A stretch of DNA of 64,000 bases from Bradyrhizobium erythrophlei (lineage in GTDB: Bacteria; Pseudomonadota; Alphaproteobacteria; Rhizobiales; Xanthobacteraceae). Where the stretch lies: the NCBI GenBank assembly GCA_900129675.1, contig FSRD01000002.1, forward strand, positions 744,001 to 808,000. Direction: 5' to 3'. Position numbers and translations under genes: made by a program. Under the pieces are notes generated by a model that saw only the letters and a program-made list of their open reading frames with translations, made no database searches and had not been told where the DNA came from. Of this stretch, positions 1 through 8,767 are shown one piece after another (within the stretch, counting starts at the first letter, position 1; every line of letters begins with the position of its first letter).

Positions 1-219
1 GTGGTGGCGGAGCGGCGCGACAGTGTTGTGCAAGTACGCTCTGTCATCCTGATTGCGTTGCTGGCGGTGGTACGCAAATTGATCATTCTCGATCTGTCGA
101 GCACGGATGCCTTCCATCTGCTGGCGCTCGCCGCAGCCATCCTCGCGCTGGGCGCCGTCTATTGGCTGGTGCGCGACCAAGGGCAGCCGCGCGAAATCAT
201 CGCGGCGGGAGACGGATGA
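1..219 (+). CDS. C-terminal part of a PsiE-like membrane protein
   Basis: The frame is open from the first base, so the 5' end is probably cut by the window edge; the GTG at position 1 need not be the true start. The 72 visible residues hold two hydrophobic segments (about 13-24 and 37-56) and end in a charged tail. The pattern of a short helix, the motif VVRKLIILDL, then a second helix ending YWLVRD resembles the C-terminal half of phosphate-starvation-inducible PsiE family proteins, small inner-membrane proteins of unknown biochemical role. The assignment rests on this pattern only. Confidence 0.55.
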   Translation: MVAERRDSVVQVRSVILIALLAVVRKLIILDLSSTDAFHLLALAAAILALGAVYWLVRDQGQPREIIAAGDG

Positions 220-322
220 GGTTGCCTTGCAGGCGGTCGCTACAAAGCTGACAAAACGAGTTCAAATTCGAAGTTCCTAGCCTGACGCGAGGAAACAGGT
301 TGCCAGCAAACCGACCTGCACT

Positions 323-351
323 TCTGTTGTTGGCACAACTCGGACATGCCG
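323..351. repeat. Short intergenic repeat, copy A
   Basis: A 29-nt stretch beginning tctgttgttggcaca and ending cggacatgccg matches a second stretch at 4120-4150 with few changes and a 2-nt gap. A related half-unit lies at about 364-389. This look is typical of the dispersed intergenic repeats of Bradyrhizobium genomes. The remaining bases between 220 and 426 show no gene I can support. Confidence 0.45.
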
Positions 352-426
352 CCGTGGTCGCTCTATGTCCGTTGTTGGGGGCAGAGCGGAAAACATATAC
401 TCCCATTGAGCTTTTCAGCTTTTGAC

Positions 427-2119
427 CCAGGCCGTGTGGAAACGCCTTTCATCCACCAAAAACTAGAGCGGATGGGCGTGGTCCACGTCGACGTGACCGT
501 CTGAGCATATTTTGCGGTATCGAGTCTGGAGTCAATCCGGGCACAACCTCAAGCCATGCTGAGCGACTTGAACGGTCACACGGCGCGCGCAACGTGACAC
601 GCTCCTCAAACCCGGATTGCCGCGAGGAGCGGTTTGATACCGACGATGTTCATCACGCGCGTGAGGTTGTAGGCGAGCACGTGCAGCGCCATTTCAGTCG
701 CTACCTTCGGCAGCGTCTTCATCAGAAAGTGCGTCGCACCCATCCGCATCTTCAGCGTGGCGAACGGATGCTCGACGGTTTCGCGGCGCACACGCATGGC
801 TTGCGGGTTCTGATCGAGCCGCGTCTGCGCGGCTTCGACGACGTGTTCGTGTTCCCATCGTTTGATGCGGCGCTCGTTGGCCGTTGTGCACCTATCCTTG
901 AGCGGGCATGTGCGGCACGCCTTCGTCAAGTAAATCCGCATTTTCTGGCCACCTTCATCAGCGGTGAAGTGGTGCGCCAGCTTCTCGCCGGCCGGGCAGC
1001 GATAGACATCGTCCTTGGCCAAATAAACAAAATCAGGTTTCCCAAAACGACCTGCCGACTTGGCGCCCGAGGTTTGCGGCTTGGGCAGCGTGACCGCGAC
1101 ACCGGCCTGTTCGCAGGCCAGGATTTCCTCACCTTTGAAGTAACCCCGATCCGCAACGACGTCCAAGTTATCGCTGCGCAGCGCGGCTTTCGCCGCCTGC
1201 GCCATCGTCGCCAGTTGCGATCTATCGGTGCCGATGTTGGTGACCTCGTGCGCGACAATCAGATGGTTCGTGGTGTCGACCGCACTTTGCACATTGTAAG
1301 CGACCATGCCTGAGCCGCGCCCGCTCGTTGCCATCGAACGGCAATCGGGATCGGTCAGCGATATCTGCTTGTCAGGCGAGGCGAGCAATGCCTTTTCAAT
1401 CGCGGCCAGCCGCTTCACTTCTTCTTCAAGCTTCGAAAGCTTTTCCTTAAGCCGCGTCTTGGTGAGCTGCACCGTTTCCGACGGCTCTTCTCCTTCGGCA
1501 GTCTGGCGGTCGGCGGTGTCGAGTTGGCTCATGTAGCGCGCCACGCTCTCTTCGATCTGCTTCTGGCGGCGCTGGATCTTGCCCTCCGTGAAGTTGTTGT
1601 CGCGACTGTTCACTGCCTTGAACTTGCTGCCGTCGATGGCAACGCTGGCTTTCGCCAGCAGGCCCATCTTGCGGCACAAGGCGATAAAGCGCGCGCAAAC
1701 CTTCTTGATCGCGGGACCATTGTCCTTGCGGAAGTCGGCGATGGTTTTGTGATCCGGAACGAGCCGCCCGGTCAGCCACATCACTTCCAGATTGCGGCCA
1801 GCCTCACGCTCCAGCCGCCGGCTCGATTGGACCCGGTTGAGATAGCCGTAGATGTAAAGCTTGAGCATCGCCGAAGGATGATACGCAGGCGGGCCGGTCG
1901 CTGCCGGATCGACGCCGTCAAACCCGAGGTCGCGGAGTTCCAGCGCATCGACGAACACATCGACCGCCCGAACAGGATTGCTCTCGTCGACCCAATCCTC
2001 AAGGCATTCTGGCAGCAACGTCGCCTGCCCGCGATCCAGTCCCGCCACAAAGCCTGCCATTAAATCCCCGCCGATTCAGTAGGGCATCATGGCATGGGAA
2101 GAGTTTCCACACAGCCTGG
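427..2119. mobile_element. IS1182-family insertion sequence, apparently complete
   Basis: Terminal inverted repeats are visible: ccaggccgtgtggaaac at 427-443 pairs with its reverse complement at 2103-2119 with one mismatch in 17. Between them lies one transposase gene on the minus strand that fills the element. No clear target-site duplication could be settled by eye. Confidence 0.8.
606..2060 (-). CDS. IS1182-family transposase
   Basis: 484 residues, the usual full length for this family. The N-terminal domain (about 1-110) contains the motif AYHPSAMLKLYIYGYLN, followed by FRKDNGPAIKKV and the first catalytic region with AIDGSKFKAVNS. A charged coiled segment (about 150-225) separates it from the second DDE region, where VADRGYFKGEE is visible, and a cysteine-containing segment (CRTCPLKDRC). 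The C-terminal end has the family motif VEHPFATLKMRMG. The reading frame is intact, so the element may be active. The long antisense frames over it are shadows. Confidence 0.93.
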   Translation of the reverse strand: MAGFVAGLDRGQATLLPECLEDWVDESNPVRAVDVFVDALELRDLGFDGVDPAATGPPAYHPSAMLKLYIYGYLNRVQSSRRLEREAGRNLEVMWLTGRLVPDHKTIADFRKDNGPAIKKVCARFIALCRKMGLLAKASVAIDGSKFKAVNSRDNNFTEGKIQRRQKQIEESVARYMSQLDTADRQTAEGEEPSETVQLTKTRLKEKLSKLEEEVKRLAAIEKALLASPDKQISLTDPDCRSMATSGRGSGMVAYNVQSAVDTTNHLIVAHEVTNIGTDRSQLATMAQAAKAALRSDNLDVVADRGYFKGEEILACEQAGVAVTLPKPQTSGAKSAGRFGKPDFVYLAKDDVYRCPAGEKLAHHFTADEGGQKMRIYLTKACRTCPLKDRCTTANERRIKRWEHEHVVEAAQTRLDQNPQAMRVRRETVEHPFATLKMRMGATHFLMKTLPKVATEMALHVLAYNLTRVMNIVGIKPLLAAIRV

Positions 2120-2410
2120 ACCCAACCCGGACTTCAGTTTTCGCTCCAGATATCGGGGCTCGTTAAACTCCAGAGCCGCTGCCGACGCACTCAGGCGATG
2201 TCAACCGACGGCTGGAATTTCTCAGGCGATGCGGTAAGAGTTCTGCAGGGCGGACTGCAACCGCGGCGCGTGGCGCACGTAACCGGAGCTGACAGATGGT
2301 GCCGCATTCGATGGACGGCGCGTACTCGGACCGTGGCTTTCACGAATTTTTTGCGATAAATTGCCAGACGCAATGTATCCAGAGCGAAAGAGTTAGCCAT
2401 AGGTCGGTCG

Positions 2411-3976
2411 ATGCACAAAACCCGCAGTGTCGACCTTGATGAAGGCAAGAAGGCCGAAGAACAGTCCAGATTCTTGGCACAGCTGCAAGCCAGTCTAAAT
2501 GTGATTCCGGCGTATGCATGGTGCGCGGCTCCGTCCGGCGGCCTCACCTTCGTGAATAAACGAACTGCGGAGTACCTTGGTCTTCCGCACGATCATCCCC
2601 TACGTTTCGGCATCGACGTTGGCGCACAGTGGGACGCCCATATCGCGTTGTTGCATCCCGATGACCACGAAAAATCACGCAAATCCTGGTCAACCTGTCT
2701 GCGCACGGGCGAGTTCGCTGAGGAGAGTTTTCGAGTTCGTAACGCTCAAGGAGGCTACCGCTGGTTCCGCAGTCGCGTCGAACCGCTCCGGGCGAGCGAT
2801 GGAACCCTGCTGCAGTGGGTCGGGGTGAACGTGGATATTGAAGAGCTCACGTGCGCAGAGCAAGCCCTTCGGGAAAGCGAACGAAGTTCACGTTCAGCAA
2901 TTGACGGGATAGCCGGTCTCGTTGCGATCATGGCCCCGAACGGTGAACTCGAAACAGTCAATCGCCAAGTCTTCGAGTATTTTGGCCAATCGCTGGAAGA
3001 GCTAAAGAACTGGGGAACAAGCGATGCGGTGCATCCTGAAGACCTTCCCCATGTTGTTGAACTTTTTAAGAGAGTGATAGCCTCCGGGAATCCCTACCAC
3101 ATCGACCAACGCCTGCGGCGCTTCGACGGCGAATATCGGTGGTTTGAAACCCGCGGCGTCCCAGTTCGCGATGACTCCGGGCGCATCGCGCGCTGGTACG
3201 TTCTACACACGGACATTGAGGATCGCATACGAGCGCTGGCGCGATTGGAGCAGATGCAATCGGATTTCGCCCACATGAACCGCGTCGCGACGATGGGCCA
3301 GTTGACGGCCTCGATCACCCATGAAGTGAACCAGCCGATCACAGCGGCAGTCACATACGCGTTAGCCGCTCGGCGTTTCCTAAGCGCGGATCCACCGAAT
3401 TTTCGCGAGGTGGATGACGCGCTCTCTCTGATTGTCAAGGAGGGGACCCGCGCAGGCGAGGTCGTCGAGCGAGTTCGTGCGCTCATTAAGAAGATGCCCG
3501 CACGAAAGGACGCCGTAGCGATCGACGATGCCATCCTTGAGGTTATTGCTCTCACCCGTACGGAGGCTGCAAACAATAGCGTGTCGGTGCGGACGCAATT
3601 TGCAGAGGGCTTGCCGCGTGTCCAAGGCGATCGGGTCCAACTGCAACAAGTGATGCTGAACTTAATCGTTAACGCCATTCAGGCCATGAGGGGTATTGGG
3701 GAAGGCGCGCGCGAATTACAGATCAGCATCGATGCCGTCCCGTCCGAAGGTGGCGTGCGCGTCGGGGTGCGGGACACCGGCCCGGGGCTGAGCCCGGAGA
3801 GCCTCTCGCGTCTGTTCGAGCCATTCTACACGACGAAGCCCGACGGCATGGGCATGGGCCTGTCGATCTGCCGGTCTATCGTAGAGGCCCATGGGGGCCG
3901 GCTGTGGGCAGAGGCGAATGAACCTCGCGGCACTATATTTCAGTTCACCTTGCCTGCCGTGCAGGTGGGACCATGA
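2411..3976 (+). CDS. PAS-domain sensor histidine kinase
   Basis: 521 residues without a signal peptide or membrane segment, so it is probably cytoplasmic. Two PAS/PAC units are seen at about 30-145 and 160-275, both ending in WYVLHTDIE- or WVGVNVDIE-type PAC motifs. The dimerisation domain carries the phospho-acceptor His304 in THEVNQPITA, an H-box like that of FixL/DctB-type kinases. The ATPase domain has an N box (QQVMLNLIVNAIQAM, about 410-425), G1 box (DTGPGL, about 455) and G2 box (GMGMGLSICRSIVEAHGG, about 479). No response regulator is adjacent; the closest one in the window is the receiver protein at 10379. The signal sensed cannot be read from sequence. Confidence 0.93.
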   Translation: MHKTRSVDLDEGKKAEEQSRFLAQLQASLNVIPAYAWCAAPSGGLTFVNKRTAEYLGLPHDHPLRFGIDVGAQWDAHIALLHPDDHEKSRKSWSTCLRTGEFAEESFRVRNAQGGYRWFRSRVEPLRASDGTLLQWVGVNVDIEELTCAEQALRESERSSRSAIDGIAGLVAIMAPNGELETVNRQVFEYFGQSLEELKNWGTSDAVHPEDLPHVVELFKRVIASGNPYHIDQRLRRFDGEYRWFETRGVPVRDDSGRIARWYVLHTDIEDRIRALARLEQMQSDFAHMNRVATMGQLTASITHEVNQPITAAVTYALAARRFLSADPPNFREVDDALSLIVKEGTRAGEVVERVRALIKKMPARKDAVAIDDAILEVIALTRTEAANNSVSVRTQFAEGLPRVQGDRVQLQQVMLNLIVNAIQAMRGIGEGARELQISIDAVPSEGGVRVGVRDTGPGLSPESLSRLFEPFYTTKPDGMGMGLSICRSIVEAHGGRLWAEANEPRGTIFQFTLPAVQVGP

Positions 3977-4448
3977 ATTTTCTTCAGGCGTTCATTCACC
4001 CGACGTGAGAGCTGCGTGAAGGCGCCGTTTCAGACGCTGTTCATTCCGCGGACATGCCGGTTACGCGAGCGAATGTCTGCTTTCAGGTAAAGCGGGCACC
4101 AGAATTTCAAGCTGCAATGTCTGCTGATGGCGCAAAGCGGGCATATGCCGAAGTCGACGACGATGAATCGGTTCGTGACGCAATTACCTGTTTGCGGCCA
4201 CTGGCCTATTCGCAAGAGCCGGAGGCTACAAAAGAGAGCATCTCTAGACAAGCGTTCGCCGCCAAACTCCCATAAATCGGAGTTCGGGCTCTGGTATGCA
4301 GTATGCCAGACGACCGGAATCACCATCCGGGGCTCTGAATTGCGTGGTTCGGCGAAGACCGCCTCGCTTTGGGTAACAGCAACTGGCCCTGCTTGGATGC
4401 GTCTCGGCGGATCTTGCCAAATGAGCTTCGCTGTTCGGGAGATTGACA
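3977..4448. repeat. Intergenic region with repeat copy B
   Basis: No convincing gene. Positions 4120-4150 (tctgctgatggcgcaaag through atgccg) repeat the stretch at 323-351. Overlapping short frames exist on both strands but none looks like a protein. The end of the region should hold the promoter of the AraC-type gene. Confidence 0.4.
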
Positions 4449-5357
4449 GTGACCATGAGTGAGGCTTATGGACAGCGGCTCGGCCAGCGAATGCGTGTCG
4501 ACAATGCACCAGCGATCGTTACGCGGGTATTGCGCAAAACCGATATAGCCGTCACAGAAATTCGATGCGATCATCCGCTGCCGGGATTGAGCGGCTCGCT
4601 CCAGTGGGAAGATGCGTTTCTCGTCGCTTTGCTGCTACGAGATTTTCCCGGTCGTGAATATTGGGAGGAAGGCCGGCAAGCGCCCACGCACGACTTGCGG
4701 GCAGGCCAGATTTGTCTCTATGACCTGAAACGAGATCCCGTCGTTCTCCTCGACAAGCCCTATCACGACCTGCTTTTTTATCTGCCGCGTGCGGCCTTGA
4801 ACGCGATTGCTGACGATACCAACGCGCCGCGAATTGGCGACTTAAGTTATAAGCCCGGACTGGGTGTCGACGACGTCATGATTTCCAGCCTTCGGAACAC
4901 GATGCTTTTGGCGCTTGCCAATCCCGAGCAGGTTAGCCAGTTGTTTGTCGACCACGTCATGTTGGCGGTCGGGATGCATGTCGCGCAGACCTACGGAGGC
5001 ATGAGACCCGTATCGCCGCGGGTTCGGCGCGGGCTTGCGCCGTGGCAAGTGCGCCGAGCCAAAGAGATTCTCAGCGCACACCTCGACGGTGGCATACCGC
5101 TTCAGGAGGTGGCCCGAGAGTGCCATTTGTCGATGGGCCATTTCTCACGCCAGTTCCGCCGTACAACAGGGCTCGCACCGCACAAGTGGCTGCTCACGCG
5201 CCGCATCGAGGTGGCGAAGGAGAAATTGGGCGATCGGCGAATGTCGCTCTCGGAAGTGGCCGCGGCCTGCGGCTTTGCTGATCAGAGTCACCTGACCCGA
5301 GTCTTCACGCGCATGGTCGGTGCAAGTCCGGGCGCTTGGCGTCGGGCGCGCGAATAG
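4449..5357 (+). CDS. AraC-family transcriptional regulator
   Basis: About 302 residues. The C-terminal 100 residues are a typical AraC/XylS double helix-turn-helix: RRAKEILSAHLDGGIPLQEVA, then CHLSMGHFSRQFRRTTGLAP, and the second motif MSLSEVAAACGFADQSHLTR followed by FTRMVGASPGAWR. The N-terminal part (about 1-190) is a ligand or dimerisation domain of the type seen in AraC regulators of oxidoreductase genes. Three starts are in frame (TTG 4443, GTG 4449, ATG 4455); GTG 4449 is preferred because a GGGAG lies 8 nt upstream. Its target is unknown; no divergent partner gene is visible. Confidence 0.9.
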   Translation: MTMSEAYGQRLGQRMRVDNAPAIVTRVLRKTDIAVTEIRCDHPLPGLSGSLQWEDAFLVALLLRDFPGREYWEEGRQAPTHDLRAGQICLYDLKRDPVVLLDKPYHDLLFYLPRAALNAIADDTNAPRIGDLSYKPGLGVDDVMISSLRNTMLLALANPEQVSQLFVDHVMLAVGMHVAQTYGGMRPVSPRVRRGLAPWQVRRAKEILSAHLDGGIPLQEVARECHLSMGHFSRQFRRTTGLAPHKWLLTRRIEVAKEKLGDRRMSLSEVAAACGFADQSHLTRVFTRMVGASPGAWRRARE

Positions 5358-6049
5358 CGGAGGCCCTGGGTTGCGGCGAGGCCCACGAAGGGACAGAAGG
5401 ACAAGCCTAGTCGGGATCATATGACTTTCCCGGTACACCGTACCGAGCGCGGTCAACACAAGGCCATCAAACGTCAATAGGCCACGGGCTTTGTTGAGGA
5501 GCCTATCATGTCGCTTATTAGCATACTCAACTGCATGCTCCCACTTTCCTTCAAATCGATTGGCTGCATCATCTTGCTCTTGCAGTTCTGCTTTTGATTT
5601 AGGTCGGCCCTCGTCCCTAGTTTGAGTGAGATAGGCAGTAGTAGTTCAGCCGGAGCCTGATTTCGCTTCTTGTTGGCCAGCGTCTCACACATCGTTTGCT
5701 CCGACAAATCACGGACGACAATCTCAAATCAAGCACGTAACGATTTGACCAGCGGCGGATCCTCGCGCGAGTTTTCAGTCAACCGCGCTTTCAGATAGGT
5801 CTGTCACGCGTTGGTGAACCTGTTTATCGCTCACAGCCGACAGCTTTTATCCGGATTCGCCTAAACCATTCGCCGTTTTCAAGACTAACAAACCAAAAAT
5901 GCACACTGTGTGCGCGGCCTCCTCGATATGTCGGCTCGACAAGCGACGTCATTGGTCAGGCTGCACGAACACGATCGCGTCGTCGTGTTGACGAGATGTT
6001 TAGACTGAAGCTTCGCGAGCCGGACTCGCTTTGAAAACCGAGGTATCAG
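5358..6049. other. Long region without a recognisable gene
   Basis: About 690 bp. Short frames occur on the minus strand (for example 5474-5707) but they show no known motif, biased codon use or clear ribosome binding site. The last 100 bp must contain the promoter of the acetolactate operon; no LysR-type alsR-like gene is present. Confidence 0.4.
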
Positions 6050-6880
6050 ATGCCAACTGTAACCGTAGAGATCCCGACATCGCTCAAGATCGCACTGGAC
6101 GGGGAAACCGCGCGCGTTGGTGGCGACGAATCCACCGTCATAACTGCAGCTCTTGCCGAACACCTCGGCACTCCGGTCCACACCTTGTTTCAAATCTCGA
6201 CGTCCGGCGCACTGGTCGCTGGCGTCTACTCTCGTGCTGTGAGCGTGAAGACGATTCTCGATCACGGCGACTTTGGCCTTGGCACCTTCGCCGATCTCGA
6301 TGGAGAAATGGTCGTTCTCGACGGGCGCGTCTACCAGGTTCAAGGCAGCGGTCGTGTGTCGGAGGCTCCCTCCGATGCCGGGGCTCCGTTTGCGGTCGTA
6401 ACTCGATTTGCTCCGCAAATCGACCTGGAGGCTGGGCCTTTCGCGGACCTCGCCGCCCTGCAGGCTCAGTGCGACAGCCTCCGAACCTCCGGGAACATCT
6501 TTTACGCGTTTCGGCTTGAGGGTCGCTTTTCGTCCACGCGCACTCGAGCGGTCGCTCCGCCCGAAAAAGGGGTACGGCTCGCCGAGGCTGCAAAATCTCA
6601 AAGTGAATTTCACTTCAACAATATCGACGGCACGCTCGTGGGTTTGTGGTCTCCCGGCTTCTCCAGTGCGTTCAGCATTCCTGGATATCATTTCCACTTC
6701 ATCTCCAAGGACCGTCAGCACGGCGGACATCTCCTCGACTGTGCCGCGGCCAAGCTACAGCTGAGCATGGAGGCGTTGGCCGACTTCCACCTCGCTCTGC
6801 CGGAAACCGAGAGCTTCCTCAAGGCTGATCTCAGCAAGAACAAACCTGAGGAGCTCGCCTATGCCGAGCACGCACACTAG
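6050..6880 (+). CDS. budA: Alpha-acetolactate decarboxylase with N-terminal RHH-like extension
   Basis: 276 residues. The enzyme converts alpha-acetolactate to acetoin with loss of CO2, in the cytoplasm. Family motifs seen are GDFGLGTFADLDGEMV (about 91-106) and PGYHFHFISKDRQHGGHLLD (about 211-230), supplying the three zinc ligands His214, His216 and His227. The first 45 residues are not part of the usual family fold: they read like a ribbon-helix-helix segment (a short strand VTVEIP, helix, then ESTVITAALAEHL). The start ATG has GAGG 7 nt upstream. It is followed 75 bp later by acetolactate synthase in the same orientation, as expected for an acetoin operon. Confidence 0.93.
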   Translation: MPTVTVEIPTSLKIALDGETARVGGDESTVITAALAEHLGTPVHTLFQISTSGALVAGVYSRAVSVKTILDHGDFGLGTFADLDGEMVVLDGRVYQVQGSGRVSEAPSDAGAPFAVVTRFAPQIDLEAGPFADLAALQAQCDSLRTSGNIFYAFRLEGRFSSTRTRAVAPPEKGVRLAEAAKSQSEFHFNNIDGTLVGLWSPGFSSAFSIPGYHFHFISKDRQHGGHLLDCAAAKLQLSMEALADFHLALPETESFLKADLSKNKPEELAYAEHAH

Positions 6881-6955
6881 GAAGCTCCCGCCAATCCAAT
6901 CGGTCCTTCATCCATTCCGCCTTCTACAACTCAACCTGAAGCTCAGGAGACAACG

Positions 6956-8683
6956 ATGAACATTACGGTAAAAAAGACGTCGCCGGCAACACAAGCGACG
7001 AAAGTGATCACGGACAGCACCGCGCCACGGCAAACGGGCGCGAAGCTCGTGGTTCGTGCGCTTGAAGCCCAGGGCGTCACTCACGTCTTTGGAATCCCGG
7101 GGGCCAAGATCGACGCGGTTTTCGATGCGCTCGTCGATTCGAAAATCAAGACCGTCGTGTGTCGGCACGAACAGAATGCCGCGTTCATTGCGGGAGGAAT
7201 TGGCCGTATGACAGGCAAGGCGGGAGTCGCGATCGCCACCTCTGGCCCGGGTGTCTCGAATCTCGTAACGGGCCTTGCGACCGCCAATTCGGAAGGTGAT
7301 CCGATGGTGGCGCTTGGCGGTGCCGCTCCTACTTCGGAGTCCTTAAAGCTGGTCCATCAGGGTCTTGACGGAGTTTCCGTCTGCCGGCCGGTGACCAAAT
7401 ATAGCGTATCCGTCGGTGCTTCGGACGCGGTAGGCGAGGTGATTGGCAACGCGTTTCGCGCAGCCGAATCAGGTCGGCCCGGTGCAGCTTACGTGAATTT
7501 GCCGAAAGACATCATGACAGCGCCGTGTGCGCATGACGTGTTGATGCCGCCCACGTTCTCCGGCCCCGGTCCAGCGGACGATGCAGCGATCGCGGAGGCG
7601 GCCCGCCTGATTAACGCCGCTGAAAACCCAGTCGTCCTGCTCGGACTTCTGGCCAGTAAGCTTGCCAATGCGGATGCCGTTCGCGAGTTTATCGGGCGCA
7701 ATAACCTGCCGGTCGTCGGCACGTTCCAATCGGCAGGCGCGCTAAGCGCACATCTCCTCGAAAATTTTGGCGGACGCGTCGGCCAACTCGCCAACCAGCC
7801 GGCAGACGAGTTGCTGGATTCCGCCGATCTGGTCATCACAATCGGTTATGATCCAATCGAATATCCGCCGTCAGACTGGAACAGGACTAACCCTCGCAAG
7901 CTGATCCATGTGGACATTCTCCCAGCCGACCTGGACAATTGCTACCGTCCCTGCGTCGAGCTCCAGGGTAATATTGCGGCGACGCTCAATTTGTTAACGC
8001 CCCTGCTGCGGCGTGCCAATCGCTCCGCCGTGTCGGACAATATACTTCGGCAGATCATCAGCCATCGCGAGGAGTTGGCAAAGGCGGCGGCAGAACTCGT
8101 AGGCACGCCAATCCATCCCATGCGGCTGGTTCACGAGCTGCAGCCGTTCCTCAACACGGACATCACTCTTTCCCTCGACATGGGCTCTTTCCACCTTTGG
8201 CTGGCTCGTCACCTCTACAGCTTCAAGCCGAGGCAGATCCTCATCACCAACGGTCAGCAGACCTTGGGTGTCGCATTGCCGTGGGCGATCGCGGCGTCCA
8301 TCGTCCGTCCCGCCGAAAAAGTACTGTCAATCTCCGGCGACGGCGGCTTCCTGTTCTCAGCCGCAGAATTGGAGACAGCAGTCAGGCTGAAGCAGAATAT
8401 CGTTCATATGGTTTGGATCGACGGCTCATACGACATGGTCGGCGTGCAAGAGATGGCAAAGTATGGCCGGACCTCTGGCGTGGATCTTGGCCCGGTGGAT
8501 GTCGTCAAGTATGCGGAAGCCTTCGGCGCCACGGGCTTGATGATCAGGTCTCCCGAAGAAATCACGCCGGTCCTGAAGCGAGCCCTCGATCATCGCGATG
8601 GTCCGGTGATCATCGGCGTTCACGTCGACTATCGCGACAACCACAAGCTTTTCGAGATGGCCCACCAAGATCGCTTCCACTAG
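6956..8683 (+). CDS. alsS: Catabolic acetolactate synthase
   Basis: 575 residues, ThDP-dependent. It condenses two pyruvates to alpha-acetolactate, the substrate of the upstream decarboxylase. The catalytic glutamate is Glu72 in RHEQNAAFIAGG; the ThDP/Mg motif begins at 461 (GDGGF). The FAD-binding segment of anabolic IlvB enzymes is poorly represented and there is no regulatory subunit gene, which together with the neighbour supports the AlsS/BudB type. A perfect AGGAG lies 6 nt before the ATG. The N-terminal 25 residues are Thr/Lys rich and probably disordered. Confidence 0.93.
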   Translation: MNITVKKTSPATQATKVITDSTAPRQTGAKLVVRALEAQGVTHVFGIPGAKIDAVFDALVDSKIKTVVCRHEQNAAFIAGGIGRMTGKAGVAIATSGPGVSNLVTGLATANSEGDPMVALGGAAPTSESLKLVHQGLDGVSVCRPVTKYSVSVGASDAVGEVIGNAFRAAESGRPGAAYVNLPKDIMTAPCAHDVLMPPTFSGPGPADDAAIAEAARLINAAENPVVLLGLLASKLANADAVREFIGRNNLPVVGTFQSAGALSAHLLENFGGRVGQLANQPADELLDSADLVITIGYDPIEYPPSDWNRTNPRKLIHVDILPADLDNCYRPCVELQGNIAATLNLLTPLLRRANRSAVSDNILRQIISHREELAKAAAELVGTPIHPMRLVHELQPFLNTDITLSLDMGSFHLWLARHLYSFKPRQILITNGQQTLGVALPWAIAASIVRPAEKVLSISGDGGFLFSAAELETAVRLKQNIVHMVWIDGSYDMVGVQEMAKYGRTSGVDLGPVDVVKYAEAFGATGLMIRSPEEITPVLKRALDHRDGPVIIGVHVDYRDNHKLFEMAHQDRFH

Positions 8684-8767
8684 GTAGCGCGCAACTTGGC
8701 TCCAGGCGGCGCCGGCGAGCGTGCGCCGGCCCGCCTGCATGCAACTTTAGCTTTAGAGAGACAAGTT

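Noticed and set aside
594..1313. Plus-strand frame over the IS1182 transposase
   Set aside because: Shadow of the well-supported minus-strand gene.
4030..4574. Several overlapping short frames between the kinase and AraC genes
   Set aside because: They overlap on both strands, lack motifs, and cover a repeat stretch.
5474..5707. 77-codon minus-strand frame
   Set aside because: No motif, no ribosome binding site, composition unlike real genes here.
8704..8735. GC hairpin between alsS and the MFS gene as a terminator
   Set aside because: 7-bp stem without T tract in a stretch where same-strand genes are close; more likely mRNA structure.
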